This document shows positions 1-7,217 of a stretch of DNA of 14,514 nucleotides, piece after piece. A program made the translations under genes and the position numbers. Source of the DNA: Candidatus Bathyarchaeota archaeon (lineage in GTDB: Archaea; Thermoproteota; Bathyarchaeia; Bathyarchaeales; UBA233); assembly GCA_025057795.1 (NCBI GenBank), contig JANXEP010000061.1, positions 1 to 14,514 on the forward strand. Direction: 5' to 3'. How positions within the stretch are numbered: the stretch's first letter is position 1; each line of letters starts with the position of its first letter. The notes under the pieces were generated by a model, which was not told the origin of the DNA, did no database searches, and worked only from the letters and a program-made list of their open reading frames with translations.

Positions 1-1
1 G

Positions 2-346
2 AAGAAGTATCGGCTTAGCTTAAGAAACGACCTAATCAACCTTAAGAGGGCTGAGGCGTTCTGGTTCTTGAAGATTCCAATGTACGGCGTTAGAGGCGGA
101 ATTAAAGTTCCAGTTAAGCCCCACAGAGAATTTCCAGAAAACGCAAAGCTTTACGAGAGCAAAATCGTTAGAAAAGGCGAAAGATATATTGCCATGCTAA
201 CCTTCGAGTTTCCACCCCAATGCGTGATCCATCCTCCTTCCTCGCCGTGGATTTGGGTGAACACTTCTACGCCGCAACGGTGTTGTGGCATAGAGGCGTG
301 ATGAAGGCAGAGTTCCTCGACAGGAAGATTAGAGATGTTAGAAGGC
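2..346 (+). pseudogene. TnpB-family (IS200/IS605 OrfB) relic, central part to RuvC-I, frameshifted
   Basis: This is a broken TnpB-type transposon-associated nuclease gene. It is open from the window edge, so the 5' part lies outside. In frame 2 the translation contains a typical TnpB wedge/central segment, with FWFLKIPMYG, then LYESKIVRKGERYIAMLTFE. Near 225-237 the reading frame is lost. It continues in frame 1 as FLAVDLGEHFYAATVLW, the RuvC-I motif with its catalytic Asp at about 247-249, and then runs on to DRKIRDVRRR at about 346. Frame 1 ends at a stop at 373-375, but similarity to TnpB fades at the hairpin at 351-370. The bridge helix, RuvC-II and RuvC-III parts expected next are missing. 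The TnpB assignment is from motif recognition. The frameshift and truncation make it non-functional. No TnpA is visible. Confidence 0.75.
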
Positions 347-348
347 GT

Positions 349-468
349 CCCTGTGGGCTTCAGCCCGCAGTTTAGGCATTTGAAGAGCTTTTCGTCAGTG
401 GCTGTGCTTTTTGAGCAGCATCTCGGACAGGTGCTTGATGTGCCATGCTCGCTTATTTCAATAACCAT
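349..468 (-). pseudogene. Inverted TnpB zinc-ribbon fragment
   Basis: On the minus strand, reading leftward from 468, the translation starts VIEISEHGTSSTCPRC and continues with a CxxC-x13-CxxC zinc ribbon (Cys at residues 14, 17, 31 and 34, the last encoded at 367-369). The lead-in SEHGTSSTCP is the hallmark of the C-terminal target-nucleic-acid-binding zinc ribbon of TnpB/OrfB proteins. An in-frame TGA stands directly before the ATG at 466-468, so the RuvC-II region that should precede it is absent. The fragment points against the TnpB relic at 2-346. The two meet at the hairpin at 351-370. It is therefore either the C-terminus of the same element after an internal inversion, or a second copy in opposite orientation. 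It is not expected to make a functional protein. Confidence 0.7.
351..370. repeat. 8-bp-stem hairpin at the TnpB inversion junction
   Basis: An inverted repeat of 8 bp (seven Watson-Crick pairs and one G-T) with a 4-nt loop, CTGTGGGC-TTCA-GCCCGCAG. It sits exactly where the + strand TnpB relic stops and the - strand zinc ribbon begins. Subterminal hairpins are typical of IS200/IS605 ends, so it may be part of the old element end or the point at which the rearrangement occurred. Confidence 0.6.
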
Positions 469-500
469 TCATCCCCACTAAAGCAGAGGGCTTTCTGAGA
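466..500. mobile_element. Probable decayed IS200/IS605-type element end
   Basis: The stretch ATTCATCCCCACTAAAGC, followed by GAGGGCTTTCTGAGAGCCC, resembles the hairpin-bearing ends of archaeal IS200/IS605 elements (a CCCC-loop-GGGG stem followed by TTTCTG). Here the stem pairs only imperfectly. It abuts the inverted zinc-ribbon fragment. The resemblance is from memory of such ends and was not aligned. Confidence 0.35.
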
Positions 501-545
501 GCCCAAACTTGAAGTAAAGCGAACGTGTAAAGCTTAATTTTAGCC

Positions 546-553
546 TTTATGCA
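546..553 (+). promoter_or_regulatory. TATA box of orc1/cdc6
   Basis: TTTATGCA, in an AT-rich run from 536 to 559, is centred about 29 bp upstream of the ATG at 579. That is the distance expected for a leaderless or nearly leaderless archaeal transcript. It argues against the earlier in-frame ATG at 549, which would lie inside the promoter. Confidence 0.45.
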
Positions 554-578
554 TTTTTACATCGGAGTCCGTTGGGTG

Positions 579-1742
579 ATGGGTGTTTTCAGGAATAGGG
601 AAGCGTTATTCCATGACTATGTGCCTTTAAAGCTTCCCCATAGGGAGAGGGAGTTTGGGGAGCTTTTAGGCTACTTCAAGCCAATATTACGGGAGAAGCT
701 CGGCATCAAAGTTCATGTTAACGGGGAAATTGGAACGGGTAAAACTGTCCTTTGCAGGAGGCTTTTGAGGGCGCTCGAAAGCGAAGCTGCAGCGGCTGAG
801 GTTAGGCTTAAATGTGCCTATGTAAACTTGGCTTACGCTCCCAAACCTTATTACGCCATGGCCGACCTGCATAAGCAGGTTGCAGGAGCTCCAGCTACTG
901 GTTTAAGCCCTGAACAGATGCTTTCAAACGTTGTTGAAACAATCGTCAATGAAGACTCCAAACTTCTGGTTGTTTTGGATGAGGTTGACACATACATGGA
1001 TGAGGGGAGGGATGCTAGGATATTCTATCTGCTTCCACGCGCCTACGAGTTGAATGAGGAAGCCTCGGGTCGGATAAGCCTAATATACGTTTCAAGAAGC
1101 TTCGACTGGCTTGACAGGCTTGACGCAGCAACCCTAGACACCCTTGGCAGAACATTAGCTGTGAAACTTGAAAATTACGGCTATCGTCAAGTTAGGGACA
1201 TAACGGAATATAGGGCTGAAGAGGCGTTCAAGCCTGGAGCCATAGACGCAGATGTCATAGACTTTATAGCCCACATATCCATGGATTACGGTGGGGTACG
1301 CTACGCCCTAGAACTTCTGCTTGGAGCAGGCATGATAGCTGAGAGGCAGGGATACGACCATGTAAGGGCTGAGGAGGTTAGAATGGCCAACGCGGCCATA
1401 CCAAAAGGTTCAAACGGAGCCTTCTACCCAGACGAACTAAGCATCCACAAACAGCTACTCCTAAAAACCATCACGGAGACGCTGGACGCTACGGGACAAC
1501 CCTACATAACATTTCAAGACGTCTACATAAACTACATTGAAACATGCCAAAGCTACAACGTTGAACCAGAAGACGAAAACACAATAACAGACTACATCGA
1601 AGACCTAAAAGTAGAAGGCTACATCCTAAAAAGGGGTAGAGGAGAAAAAATGAAAATTGCTATGGAATACCCGTTCCACCGGCTGGCTGAAGCGTTAAAC
1701 AAGAGCCTAAAGCAAAACATGGGCCACCACGCCAAAAACTAA
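579..1742 (+). CDS. cdc6: Orc1/Cdc6-type replication initiator ATPase
   Basis: An AAA+ protein of 387 residues, related to the archaeal Orc1/Cdc6 proteins that bind origin DNA and load the MCM helicase. Walker A is GEIGTGKT (residues 49-56), Walker B is LLVVLDEVD (129-137) and a sensor-2 Arg lies in GGVRYALELL (about 239-247). A winged-helix domain follows over roughly the last 100 residues. The N-terminus VFRNREALFHDYVPLKLPHRE (4-22 region) is the family's usual opening. This, with the TATA box at 546-553, is why I start at 579 rather than at the ATG at 549. At the sensor-1 position (LIYVSRSFDW) the usual polar Asn is not obvious. It could be a paralogue rather than the main initiator. I found no convincing origin-recognition repeats beside it. 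It is transcribed alone, with TnpB debris upstream. Confidence 0.9.
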   Translation: MGVFRNREALFHDYVPLKLPHREREFGELLGYFKPILREKLGIKVHVNGEIGTGKTVLCRRLLRALESEAAAAEVRLKCAYVNLAYAPKPYYAMADLHKQVAGAPATGLSPEQMLSNVVETIVNEDSKLLVVLDEVDTYMDEGRDARIFYLLPRAYELNEEASGRISLIYVSRSFDWLDRLDAATLDTLGRTLAVKLENYGYRQVRDITEYRAEEAFKPGAIDADVIDFIAHISMDYGGVRYALELLLGAGMIAERQGYDHVRAEEVRMANAAIPKGSNGAFYPDELSIHKQLLLKTITETLDATGQPYITFQDVYINYIETCQSYNVEPEDENTITDYIEDLKVEGYILKRGRGEKMKIAMEYPFHRLAEALNKSLKQNMGHHAKN

Positions 1743-1867
1743 TGCAACTTAAAAGTGGAGTTTATCCGTAACCGCGGCTTCACACCTTTCAAGCAAATTC
1801 GGAACTGCAAACCTTACAAAAGCAAAACGTTTAATGGTTAAACTGCAACGTAAAAATGTGATGAAGC

Positions 1868-2063
1868 ATGAACGCCAAACTAGAATCCGAAAAAGAAAAA
1901 GAAGGGATTTGCACCCTAAACGGCGGCGCCCGGCCGGCGCCATAATCCCAATTTTGAAGTCCCTTTTTGTAAACCCTGTGTCCATTGTAAGGGGAATAGG
2001 GCTTGCTCCAGTTGTGGCAACAAAGACAAGGATGGTGCAAAGTTACAAAGCAGTTTCCCATAA
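1868..2063 (+). pseudogene. Small Cys-rich zinc-finger-like protein, interrupted by a single-base frameshift
   Basis: From ATG 1868 the frame reads MNAKLESEKEKEGICTLNGG and stops at 1943-1945. If one base is skipped inside the GC-rich palindrome at 1924-1940, the sequence continues as HNPNFEVPFCKPCVHC, then KGNRACSSCGNKDKDGAK, to a stop at 2061-2063. The C-terminal part holds CxxCxxC-x5-CxxC, a plausible metal-binding ribbon. The charged N-terminus and Cys-rich C-terminus together look like one protein of about 64 residues. Deleting one C also makes the palindrome perfect (GGCGCCGGCCGGCGCC). A sequencing error, a recent mutation or programmed frameshifting would all fit. I do not recognise the family. 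It lies convergent to trpA. The overlapping 81-residue Arg/Lys-rich frame (1834-2079) looks like a shadow of it. Confidence 0.4.
1924..1940. repeat. GC-rich near-perfect palindrome
   Basis: GGCGCC-CGGCC-GGCGCC, a 17-bp near-palindrome, is strikingly GC-rich against its AT-rich surroundings. It lies at the frame break of the small zinc-finger-like gene. It could be a structural element or simply a hard-to-sequence spot. Confidence 0.6.
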
Positions 2064-2110
2064 CACTGACAAATGGTAACAAAAACCATCACGTTTCTTT
2101 TAATCGCCGC

Positions 2111-2953
2111 TTAACCGGAGAATAATTTTTCAGTACTTCTTTTTCTATATCCACTTATACAGCCGTTTTTTATTTCCTTTGCAAGTTTGGCTATCTCAGG
2201 CAGTCTTTGGAATGGGTTTTCCAAGTTTTCCGCGTAGATTTTTGCGTATGCGCTTCCGACCACAACACCGTCGGCCCCGCCGTAAACTAGGGTTTCGGCG
2301 TGTTCCCTTTTTGAGACTCCAAAGCCAACCAGTAAGGGTTTGTCGGTGGTTTCTTTGACGTTCCTTATAAGCTTCAGTGCGGCCTTTAGGCCTTTTATTC
2401 TTGAGCCTGTAACTCCTTCAAGGCCTATAAGATATGTGAAGCATGAGGTTTCAGCTAAGATTTTTCTACGTCTTTCCGGAGACGTTGTCGGCGCGACTTG
2501 GAGTATTACGTGTATTTTTCGCTTTTCAGCCATATCCATGAAAGGTTTTGCTTCCTCCAACGGAAGGTCTGGAACCAAAATTGCGTGGGCCCCAGCGACA
2601 GCTATTTTGTCTAGAAACTTTTCAATGCCCATGGTGTAGGGGATGTTAAAGTAGGTCGTCACAACTATGGGCGTCTTCAGCCCTTCAGATCTGAGCCTTT
2701 CAATACCTTTGATGCATTTTTCTGGGGTTACGCCAGCGTTTAAGGCTCTTTCACAAGCAGCTTGAAATGTTGCCCCATCAGCTATGGGGTCTGAGAAGGG
2801 GATGCCAAACTCTATTATGTCAGCACCGTTTTCAGCCAAAGTTTTTATTAAGCTGATGGAGAAAATCTCGTTTGGATCGCCATAGTAAACGTGGGCCATG
2901 TGGGCGCCTTCCCTACGCTCCCTTAATATTTGGATTTTATCTTCAAGCTCCAT
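2111..2953 (-). CDS. trpA: Tryptophan synthase alpha subunit
   Basis: The alpha subunit cleaves indole-3-glycerol phosphate to indole and glyceraldehyde-3-phosphate and passes indole to TrpB. It is a TIM barrel of 280 residues, slightly long because of a basic C-terminal tail. Catalytic residues are visible as Glu48 in IIEFGIPFSDPIADG and Asp59 in the same motif, equivalent to Salmonella Glu49 and Asp60. The Pro usually found after ADG is Ala here. The phosphate-binding end is seen in GVTG and in GADGVVVGSAYAKIY. ATG 2953 overlaps the trpB stop by 11 bp and has GAGG about 8 nt upstream, so it is translationally coupled. It is the last gene of the operon. A T-rich run (2083-2100, minus strand) downstream may end the transcript. 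Confidence 0.96.
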   Translation of the reverse strand: MELEDKIQILRERREGAHMAHVYYGDPNEIFSISLIKTLAENGADIIEFGIPFSDPIADGATFQAACERALNAGVTPEKCIKGIERLRSEGLKTPIVVTTYFNIPYTMGIEKFLDKIAVAGAHAILVPDLPLEEAKPFMDMAEKRKIHVILQVAPTTSPERRRKILAETSCFTYLIGLEGVTGSRIKGLKAALKLIRNVKETTDKPLLVGFGVSKREHAETLVYGGADGVVVGSAYAKIYAENLENPFQRLPEIAKLAKEIKNGCISGYRKRSTEKLFSG

Positions 2954-4115
2954 AAAAATGCCTCAGAATGGTTTCTATGTCCTTATCTCCCCTTCCAGAG
3001 AAGTTTATAACCACTGTTTTGTCGGAGCTAAATTCCTCGGGATGGTTTAGGACGTAGGCTATGGCGTGGGCCGTTTCAAGAGCTGGTATGAGGCCTTCTG
3101 TCCTACACATGACTTTAACAGCCTCGAACACCTCTTTGTCGAAGGCGTAGCAGGGCTTAACCCTTCCAATTTCGCATAAATGGGATATTTCAGGTCCCCT
3201 CCCAGGATAGTTAAGCCCCGCAGCCCTTGTTTTGGAGGGCCTAATCTGGCCGTGCTTGTCCTGCAACACCTGCATAAGGCTTCCGTGCAGAACCCCGGGT
3301 CTGCCGAGCTGAAAGGCTGCGGCGCTGTTTTCCGCGTTAAGGTCTTCTCCGCCGCCTTCAACAAAATAAAGTCTAACCTCCGTATTGTCAATGAAGGGTT
3401 TGAAGGCTCCTAGGGCGTTGCTTCCTCCGCTTCCGCAGGCAACTATGGCGTCTGGGAGGCAACCTTCCTTTTCAAGAATTTGCTGTTTAATCTCCTGGCC
3501 TATTACGCTTTGGAATGCGGCTACAATTGTTGGAAATGGGTGAGGCCCAACTGTGGATCCCATGAGGTAATGGGTTGTTCTGGAGCATGAAGCCCACTCC
3601 CTGAGGGTTTCTGAAACTGCGTCTTTCAAAACGCCTGCTCCCGTTTTTATAGGCCTTATTTTTGCCCCCAGAAGCTTCATCTTTTTAACGTTGGAGGCTT
3701 GTCGTTGAATGTCCTTCACTCCCATGAAAATTTCTGTTTCTAAACCACAGATGTTGCCAGCCATAACCGTTGCTAAGCCATGCTGGCCAGCGGCAGTTTC
3801 TGTTATCAAACGCTTTTTACCCATTTTCTTCGCCAGAAGCGCCTGTCCCAAGGTATTGTTAAGCTTGTGGGAACCCCCGCAGAGCAAGTCTTCACGTTTA
3901 AGGTAAACCTTAAAACCGACAGCTTTACTGAAGTTTTTGGCATAGTAAAGCGGGGTTGGTCTTCCACCGTAATCCCTCAAAAGCCCTGTAAACTCCCGTT
4001 GAAACTCTTGGGTTGGATAGATTTTTTCAAAGGCTTCCTCAAGCTCTATCAAAGCCTGCATCAAGATTTCGCTTACATATTGCCCGCCGTATTCGCCAAA
4101 TCTTCCCTTAGACAC
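2943..4115 (-). CDS. trpB: Tryptophan synthase beta subunit (TrpB1-like)
   Basis: A PLP enzyme that joins indole and serine to form tryptophan, partner of the TrpA encoded directly after it. It has 390 residues. The PLP Lys is Lys84 in GGSHKLNN. The catalytic Glu is Glu106 in TETAAGQHG. The phosphate loop is GSGGSNA (228-234), and SGRGDKD is at 373-379. It follows the TrpB1 (alpha-partnered) layout, with the COMM region present. Several usually invariant places differ: the archaeal HGGAHK is CGGSHK, ETGAGQHG is ETAAGQHG and GGGSNA is SGGSNA. The start is GTG 4115, fixed by the best ribosome binding site in the operon, GGGAGGTC, 6-7 nt upstream in a 14-bp gap after trpF. This is the only real gap of the operon besides the 4 nt before trpD. 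Confidence 0.96.
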   Translation of the reverse strand: MSKGRFGEYGGQYVSEILMQALIELEEAFEKIYPTQEFQREFTGLLRDYGGRPTPLYYAKNFSKAVGFKVYLKREDLLCGGSHKLNNTLGQALLAKKMGKKRLITETAAGQHGLATVMAGNICGLETEIFMGVKDIQRQASNVKKMKLLGAKIRPIKTGAGVLKDAVSETLREWASCSRTTHYLMGSTVGPHPFPTIVAAFQSVIGQEIKQQILEKEGCLPDAIVACGSGGSNALGAFKPFIDNTEVRLYFVEGGGEDLNAENSAAAFQLGRPGVLHGSLMQVLQDKHGQIRPSKTRAAGLNYPGRGPEISHLCEIGRVKPCYAFDKEVFEAVKVMCRTEGLIPALETAHAIAYVLNHPEEFSSDKTVVINFSGRGDKDIETILRHFYGA

Positions 4116-4129
4116 TTTAAGACCTCCCT

Positions 4130-4792
4130 TTAGGCATATGTTAAAAGCGCTTGTTTCGCGTTTTTTATGAAAGCCTCAACCTTCGCAGGGTCTTTCACGC
4201 CAAGTTTTGCCTCAACCCCTGTGGAAACGTCCACGGCGTAAGGCTTGACGGCTTCTATGGCCTCTTTAACGTTTTCAGCGTTTAATCCCCCAGCCAGTAT
4301 CAAAGGTTTTGGATGGATGGCCTCTCTAATGCGCCTGCTCACATTCCAGTTGTGGGTTAAACCTGTCCCTCCGTATCTCCCGGCCGTCCAAGAGTCCACG
4401 TGAACAGCGTCGAAAAACTTCGCGGCATTAACCGCCTCCTGAACGGCTTCTTCAGATTTGACGCTTACGCTTCTAACTAAAATAGTGTCTGGAAGTCTTT
4501 TCTTCAGCTCCGCTGTTTCATAGAAGGATTCTCCGTGAATCTGAATTATGTCGGGCTTTAACTCCCCATAAAGCCTTAAAACGGCTTCCAGGCTTTGAGG
4601 AACAACCACCAAAACGCTTTTCACAAAAATTGGAACCCGCCTAAAAAGTTGCCTAGCCTTTTTCAAGGGCAAGTTTCGCGGCGAGCTGGGGACTTCCACA
4701 ACGAAGCCCACAGCGTCAGCGCCCAAATCACAAACCATTTCCAAGTCTTTTTCGTTTGTGATCCCGCAAATTTTAACCTTAACCGTTCTCAT
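4130..4792 (-). CDS. trpF: Phosphoribosylanthranilate isomerase
   Basis: Catalyses the Amadori rearrangement of N-(5'-phosphoribosyl)anthranilate to CdRP, the third step of tryptophan synthesis. It is a TIM barrel of 220 residues, the usual length. The general-base Cys is Cys9 in KVKICGIT, and the general-acid Asp is Asp133 in AVHVDSW. IIQIHGES (82-89) and ILAGGLNAENV match the conserved strand ends, and the phosphate site is near VDVSTGVE. The ATG at 4792 overlaps the end of trpC by 4 bp (ATGA type), so translation is coupled. It is a stand-alone enzyme, not fused to TrpC as in enterobacteria. Confidence 0.96.
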   Translation of the reverse strand: MRTVKVKICGITNEKDLEMVCDLGADAVGFVVEVPSSPRNLPLKKARQLFRRVPIFVKSVLVVVPQSLEAVLRLYGELKPDIIQIHGESFYETAELKKRLPDTILVRSVSVKSEEAVQEAVNAAKFFDAVHVDSWTAGRYGGTGLTHNWNVSRRIREAIHPKPLILAGGLNAENVKEAIEAVKPYAVDVSTGVEAKLGVKDPAKVEAFIKNAKQALLTYA

Positions 4793-5574
4793 AAGGCGTG
4801 CACAAGCTCCCTAACCTTCGCCTCAACATCTTTAGCCAGCATGAATGCTGAGCCGACGAGAAAGGCGTCGGCGCCGCAAGCCCTTAGAAACCTTATATCC
4901 CCAGCGTTTTGGATCCCGCTCTCGCTTAAAACGATCTTCCCGCAGTTTTTCATGTCCGCTAAAACCTGTTCAGTGACTTTCAAATCGACTTTTAAGGTTT
5001 TCAAGTCCCTGTTGTTCACGCCTAGTATGTCCGCGTCTGTTTTGAGGGCTGCCATAAATTCGTCTCGAGTGTGGGTTTCCAAAACTACTTCGAGGCCGAG
5101 TTGATGGGCGAGCCGTATTGCTTTTTCGAGGGAACATGAGGCGTAGCCCCTTTTGAAAATCGTGTATATTAGTAGGACGGCGTCTATTCTAAGTTTTGAA
5201 GCTGCCTCTATTTGGGCAGGATCAACAATAATATCTTTCATTAATATTGGGAGATTCGTTTGGTTCCGCGCCTCTTCAAGGGCTTTAAGGGATCCCCCGA
5301 AATGTTTAGGTTCAGTCAACACGGATATGCCCACGGCGCCTCCACGTTCCATGGCTTTAATGACATCCGCTAGGCTGCTGATTTCCCTTAAAACGCCGCT
5401 GGAAGGAGAACGAGGCTTAACTTCGGCGATTATAGGCGCATGCTTACACGTTTTTATAGAGGTTTTTAAGCTTAAACGGCGTTTTGGGGCATCCTCGTTT
5501 GCCCTAACCATATAGTATCCCGACTTTACGGTTCTAATGGCGTCTTGTGCTAGAGCGTCGAGGAAATCAGCCAT
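4789..5574 (-). CDS. trpC: Indole-3-glycerol phosphate synthase
   Basis: Closes the indole ring, converting CdRP to indole-3-glycerol phosphate. It is a TIM barrel of 261 residues when started at ATG 5574. Expected catalytic residues are present: Glu51 and Lys53 in IAEVKPRSPS, Lys113 in LMKDIIVD, Glu166 in VVLETHT, Asn187 in LGVNNRD and Glu218 in VLSESGI. I prefer 5574 (MADFLDALAQDAI) over the upstream in-frame ATG at 5619. The shorter form fits the family N-terminus and overlaps the trpD stop by only 8 bp; the longer one would overlap by 53 bp. It is translationally coupled to trpD and overlaps trpF by 4 bp. Confidence 0.95.
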   Translation of the reverse strand: MADFLDALAQDAIRTVKSGYYMVRANEDAPKRRLSLKTSIKTCKHAPIIAEVKPRSPSSGVLREISSLADVIKAMERGGAVGISVLTEPKHFGGSLKALEEARNQTNLPILMKDIIVDPAQIEAASKLRIDAVLLIYTIFKRGYASCSLEKAIRLAHQLGLEVVLETHTRDEFMAALKTDADILGVNNRDLKTLKVDLKVTEQVLADMKNCGKIVLSESGIQNAGDIRFLRACGADAFLVGSAFMLAKDVEAKVRELVHAL

Positions 5575-6631
5575 ATTTAGCTTCCAGCTCCTCAAGTTTT
5601 GAGGGGTCGCTTCCCTCATAGTGATGCAGCAAATCCTTCAGTTTTCTGTATGCGGCTCCGCTTTCGATGGATTCTTGTGCAAGCTCCATGGCATAGTCGT
5701 ATTCTTCTGCTTTTCCACCTACAATTATTGCCGCGGCGGCATTCACATCTACTATGTCCCTTTTGGGGTTCCCCTTTCCCAAAACTCCGTAGAGGATTTT
5801 GAAGGTAAGTTCAGCGCTTTCCTCAGGGCTGGTTCCAGCGATTTCTTCAGGCTTGGCTTTTCTTACACCAAAATTTTCAGGGGCGACTTCCAAAGTTTCA
5901 ATTTCTCCGTTTTTCAGCCATGCAACCAGTGTTTTTCCTATTGTGGATATTTCGTCAAGTCCGTCTAACCCGTGGTAAACCATTGCTTCTTCAATGTTGA
6001 GGCGTCTAAGCACCATGACAACCTTTTCCACGAGGCTTGCCTCATAAACGCCTATTATTCGGGCGTTTGCGCATGCAGGGTTTGCCAACGGCCCGAGAAT
6101 ATTAAAAACCGTCCTTATACCCAGCTCTCTTCGAACACCTGCAACATTCTTCATGGCGGGGTGGAATGCCGGAGCGAAAATAAAACCTAAACCAACATTT
6201 TCAATAGCCCCTTTAACGGTTTCAGGTTTCACGTTTAGGTTTAGCCCCAACTTTTCAAGGACGTCGGCGCTTCCACATTTGCTTGTAACTGAACGGTTCC
6301 CATGTTTGGCTACGGTTACACCGGCTCCGGCAGCTACAAAAGCGGCCGCGGTGCTTATGTTAAAGGTTTTAAGCGCATCTCCGCCTGTTCCACAAGTATC
6401 CACGAGGCGGCCGTTCACCTTCGGCCTAATCTTGTGGCAAAACTCCATCATTGCAGAAGTGAAGGCGTTTATTTCCTCCACAGTTTCCCCTTTCATCCTC
6501 AAAGCCGTTAGGAAAGAGGCTGTTTGGGGCTGGGAGGCCTCCCCAGTCATGATTGCCCTCATGGCTTCGTAGGCTTCGCCATAAGTGAGGTCTCTTTTTT
6601 CCACGAGTTTTTGGATGGCCTTCTGAATCAT
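5567..6631 (-). CDS. trpD: Anthranilate phosphoribosyltransferase
   Basis: Transfers phosphoribose from PRPP to anthranilate, the second step of the pathway. The protein has 354 residues. The PRPP pyrophosphate loop is CGTGGDALKTFN (80-91), and KHGNRSVTSKCGSADVLE (109-126) is the anthranilate/PRPP motif. A small helical N-terminal domain precedes the alpha/beta domain. I start at ATG 6631, which has GGTGA at a 5-nt spacing, formed partly by the trpG stop region, and a 4-nt gap to trpG. The in-frame TTG at 6652 would overlap trpG by 17 bp and has no ribosome binding site advantage. It is separate from TrpG, unlike the enterobacterial TrpG-TrpD fusion. Confidence 0.95.
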   Translation of the reverse strand: MIQKAIQKLVEKRDLTYGEAYEAMRAIMTGEASQPQTASFLTALRMKGETVEEINAFTSAMMEFCHKIRPKVNGRLVDTCGTGGDALKTFNISTAAAFVAAGAGVTVAKHGNRSVTSKCGSADVLEKLGLNLNVKPETVKGAIENVGLGFIFAPAFHPAMKNVAGVRRELGIRTVFNILGPLANPACANARIIGVYEASLVEKVVMVLRRLNIEEAMVYHGLDGLDEISTIGKTLVAWLKNGEIETLEVAPENFGVRKAKPEEIAGTSPEESAELTFKILYGVLGKGNPKRDIVDVNAAAAIIVGGKAEEYDYAMELAQESIESGAAYRKLKDLLHHYEGSDPSKLEELEAKYG

Positions 6632-6635
6632 TTTT

Positions 6636-7217
6636 TCACCAGCCGTAAACAAAGTTTTTCAAAATTTTTTTGCCGCATTTCGTTAGAATGGACTCCGGGT
6701 GGAACTGGACTCCTTCGATGGGGTAGGTTAAATGGCGTATTCCCATTATTTCTCCGTCGTCTAAAGCCTCCGCAGTCACTTTGAGACATTTAGGAAGCGA
6801 GCTTTTCTCCACAACCAATGAATGGTAACGCATGGCCTCAATGGGGTTTTCAACATTTTTGAAGATGCTTTCCCCGTCATGTCTCACAAGGCTTGTTTTC
6901 CCATGCATAACCCTCTTGGCCCTAACAATCCTGCCGCCGAAAACGGAGGCTATCCCTTGATGCCCCAGACATACGCCTAAGGTTGGAATTTCTGGGCTCA
7001 TAACCCGCAAAATGTCGCTGCAGACTCCGAAATAGCGGCCTTCCTCAGGTGTGCCCGGTCCCGGAGAAATAATTATTTTGTCAGGGTTAATTTCCAAGGC
7101 TTTTTTGAGGGTTAGCTGGTTATTTCTAAACACTATGGGTTTCGCTCCAAGCTCTCCCAAGTATTGGACAAGGTTGTAAACGAAGGAGTCGTAATTGTCG
7201 ATGACCAAAACTTTCAC
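6636..7217 (-). CDS. trpG: Anthranilate synthase component II (glutamine amidotransferase)
   Basis: A class I glutamine amidotransferase subunit that supplies ammonia to TrpE. It has 193 residues, a single GATase domain. The nucleophile is Cys83 in GVCLGHQG, and His173 and Glu175 are in QFHPES. The oxyanion/PGPG motif is SPGPGTPEEG (51-60). It opens with VLVIDNYDSFVYNLVQYL, typical of TrpG/PabA. PabA-type use in folate synthesis cannot be excluded from sequence alone, but its place in the trp operon, with a 4-bp ATGA overlap with trpE, makes TrpG the natural call. Confidence 0.95.
   Translation of the reverse strand: MKVLVIDNYDSFVYNLVQYLGELGAKPIVFRNNQLTLKKALEINPDKIIISPGPGTPEEGRYFGVCSDILRVMSPEIPTLGVCLGHQGIASVFGGRIVRAKRVMHGKTSLVRHDGESIFKNVENPIEAMRYHSLVVEKSSLPKCLKVTAEALDDGEIMGIRHLTYPIEGVQFHPESILTKCGKKILKNFVYGW

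Noticed and set aside
68..301. 77-residue + strand frame as a separate gene
   Set aside because: It is the middle of the TnpB relic. After the frameshift near 225-237 its tail is out-of-frame noise, while the RuvC-I motif lies in the other frame.
549..578. Upstream ATG 549 as the Orc1/Cdc6 start
   Set aside because: It falls inside the likely TATA box, and the added ten residues do not resemble the family N-terminus.
1834..2079. 81-residue Arg/Lys-rich + strand frame
   Set aside because: Its composition looks like an out-of-frame reading of the Cys-rich candidate at 1868-2063. No domain was recognised.
1743..2110. Replication origin next to orc1/cdc6
   Set aside because: No repeated ORB-like motif or clear duplex-unwinding element was seen. 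The GC palindrome occurs once.
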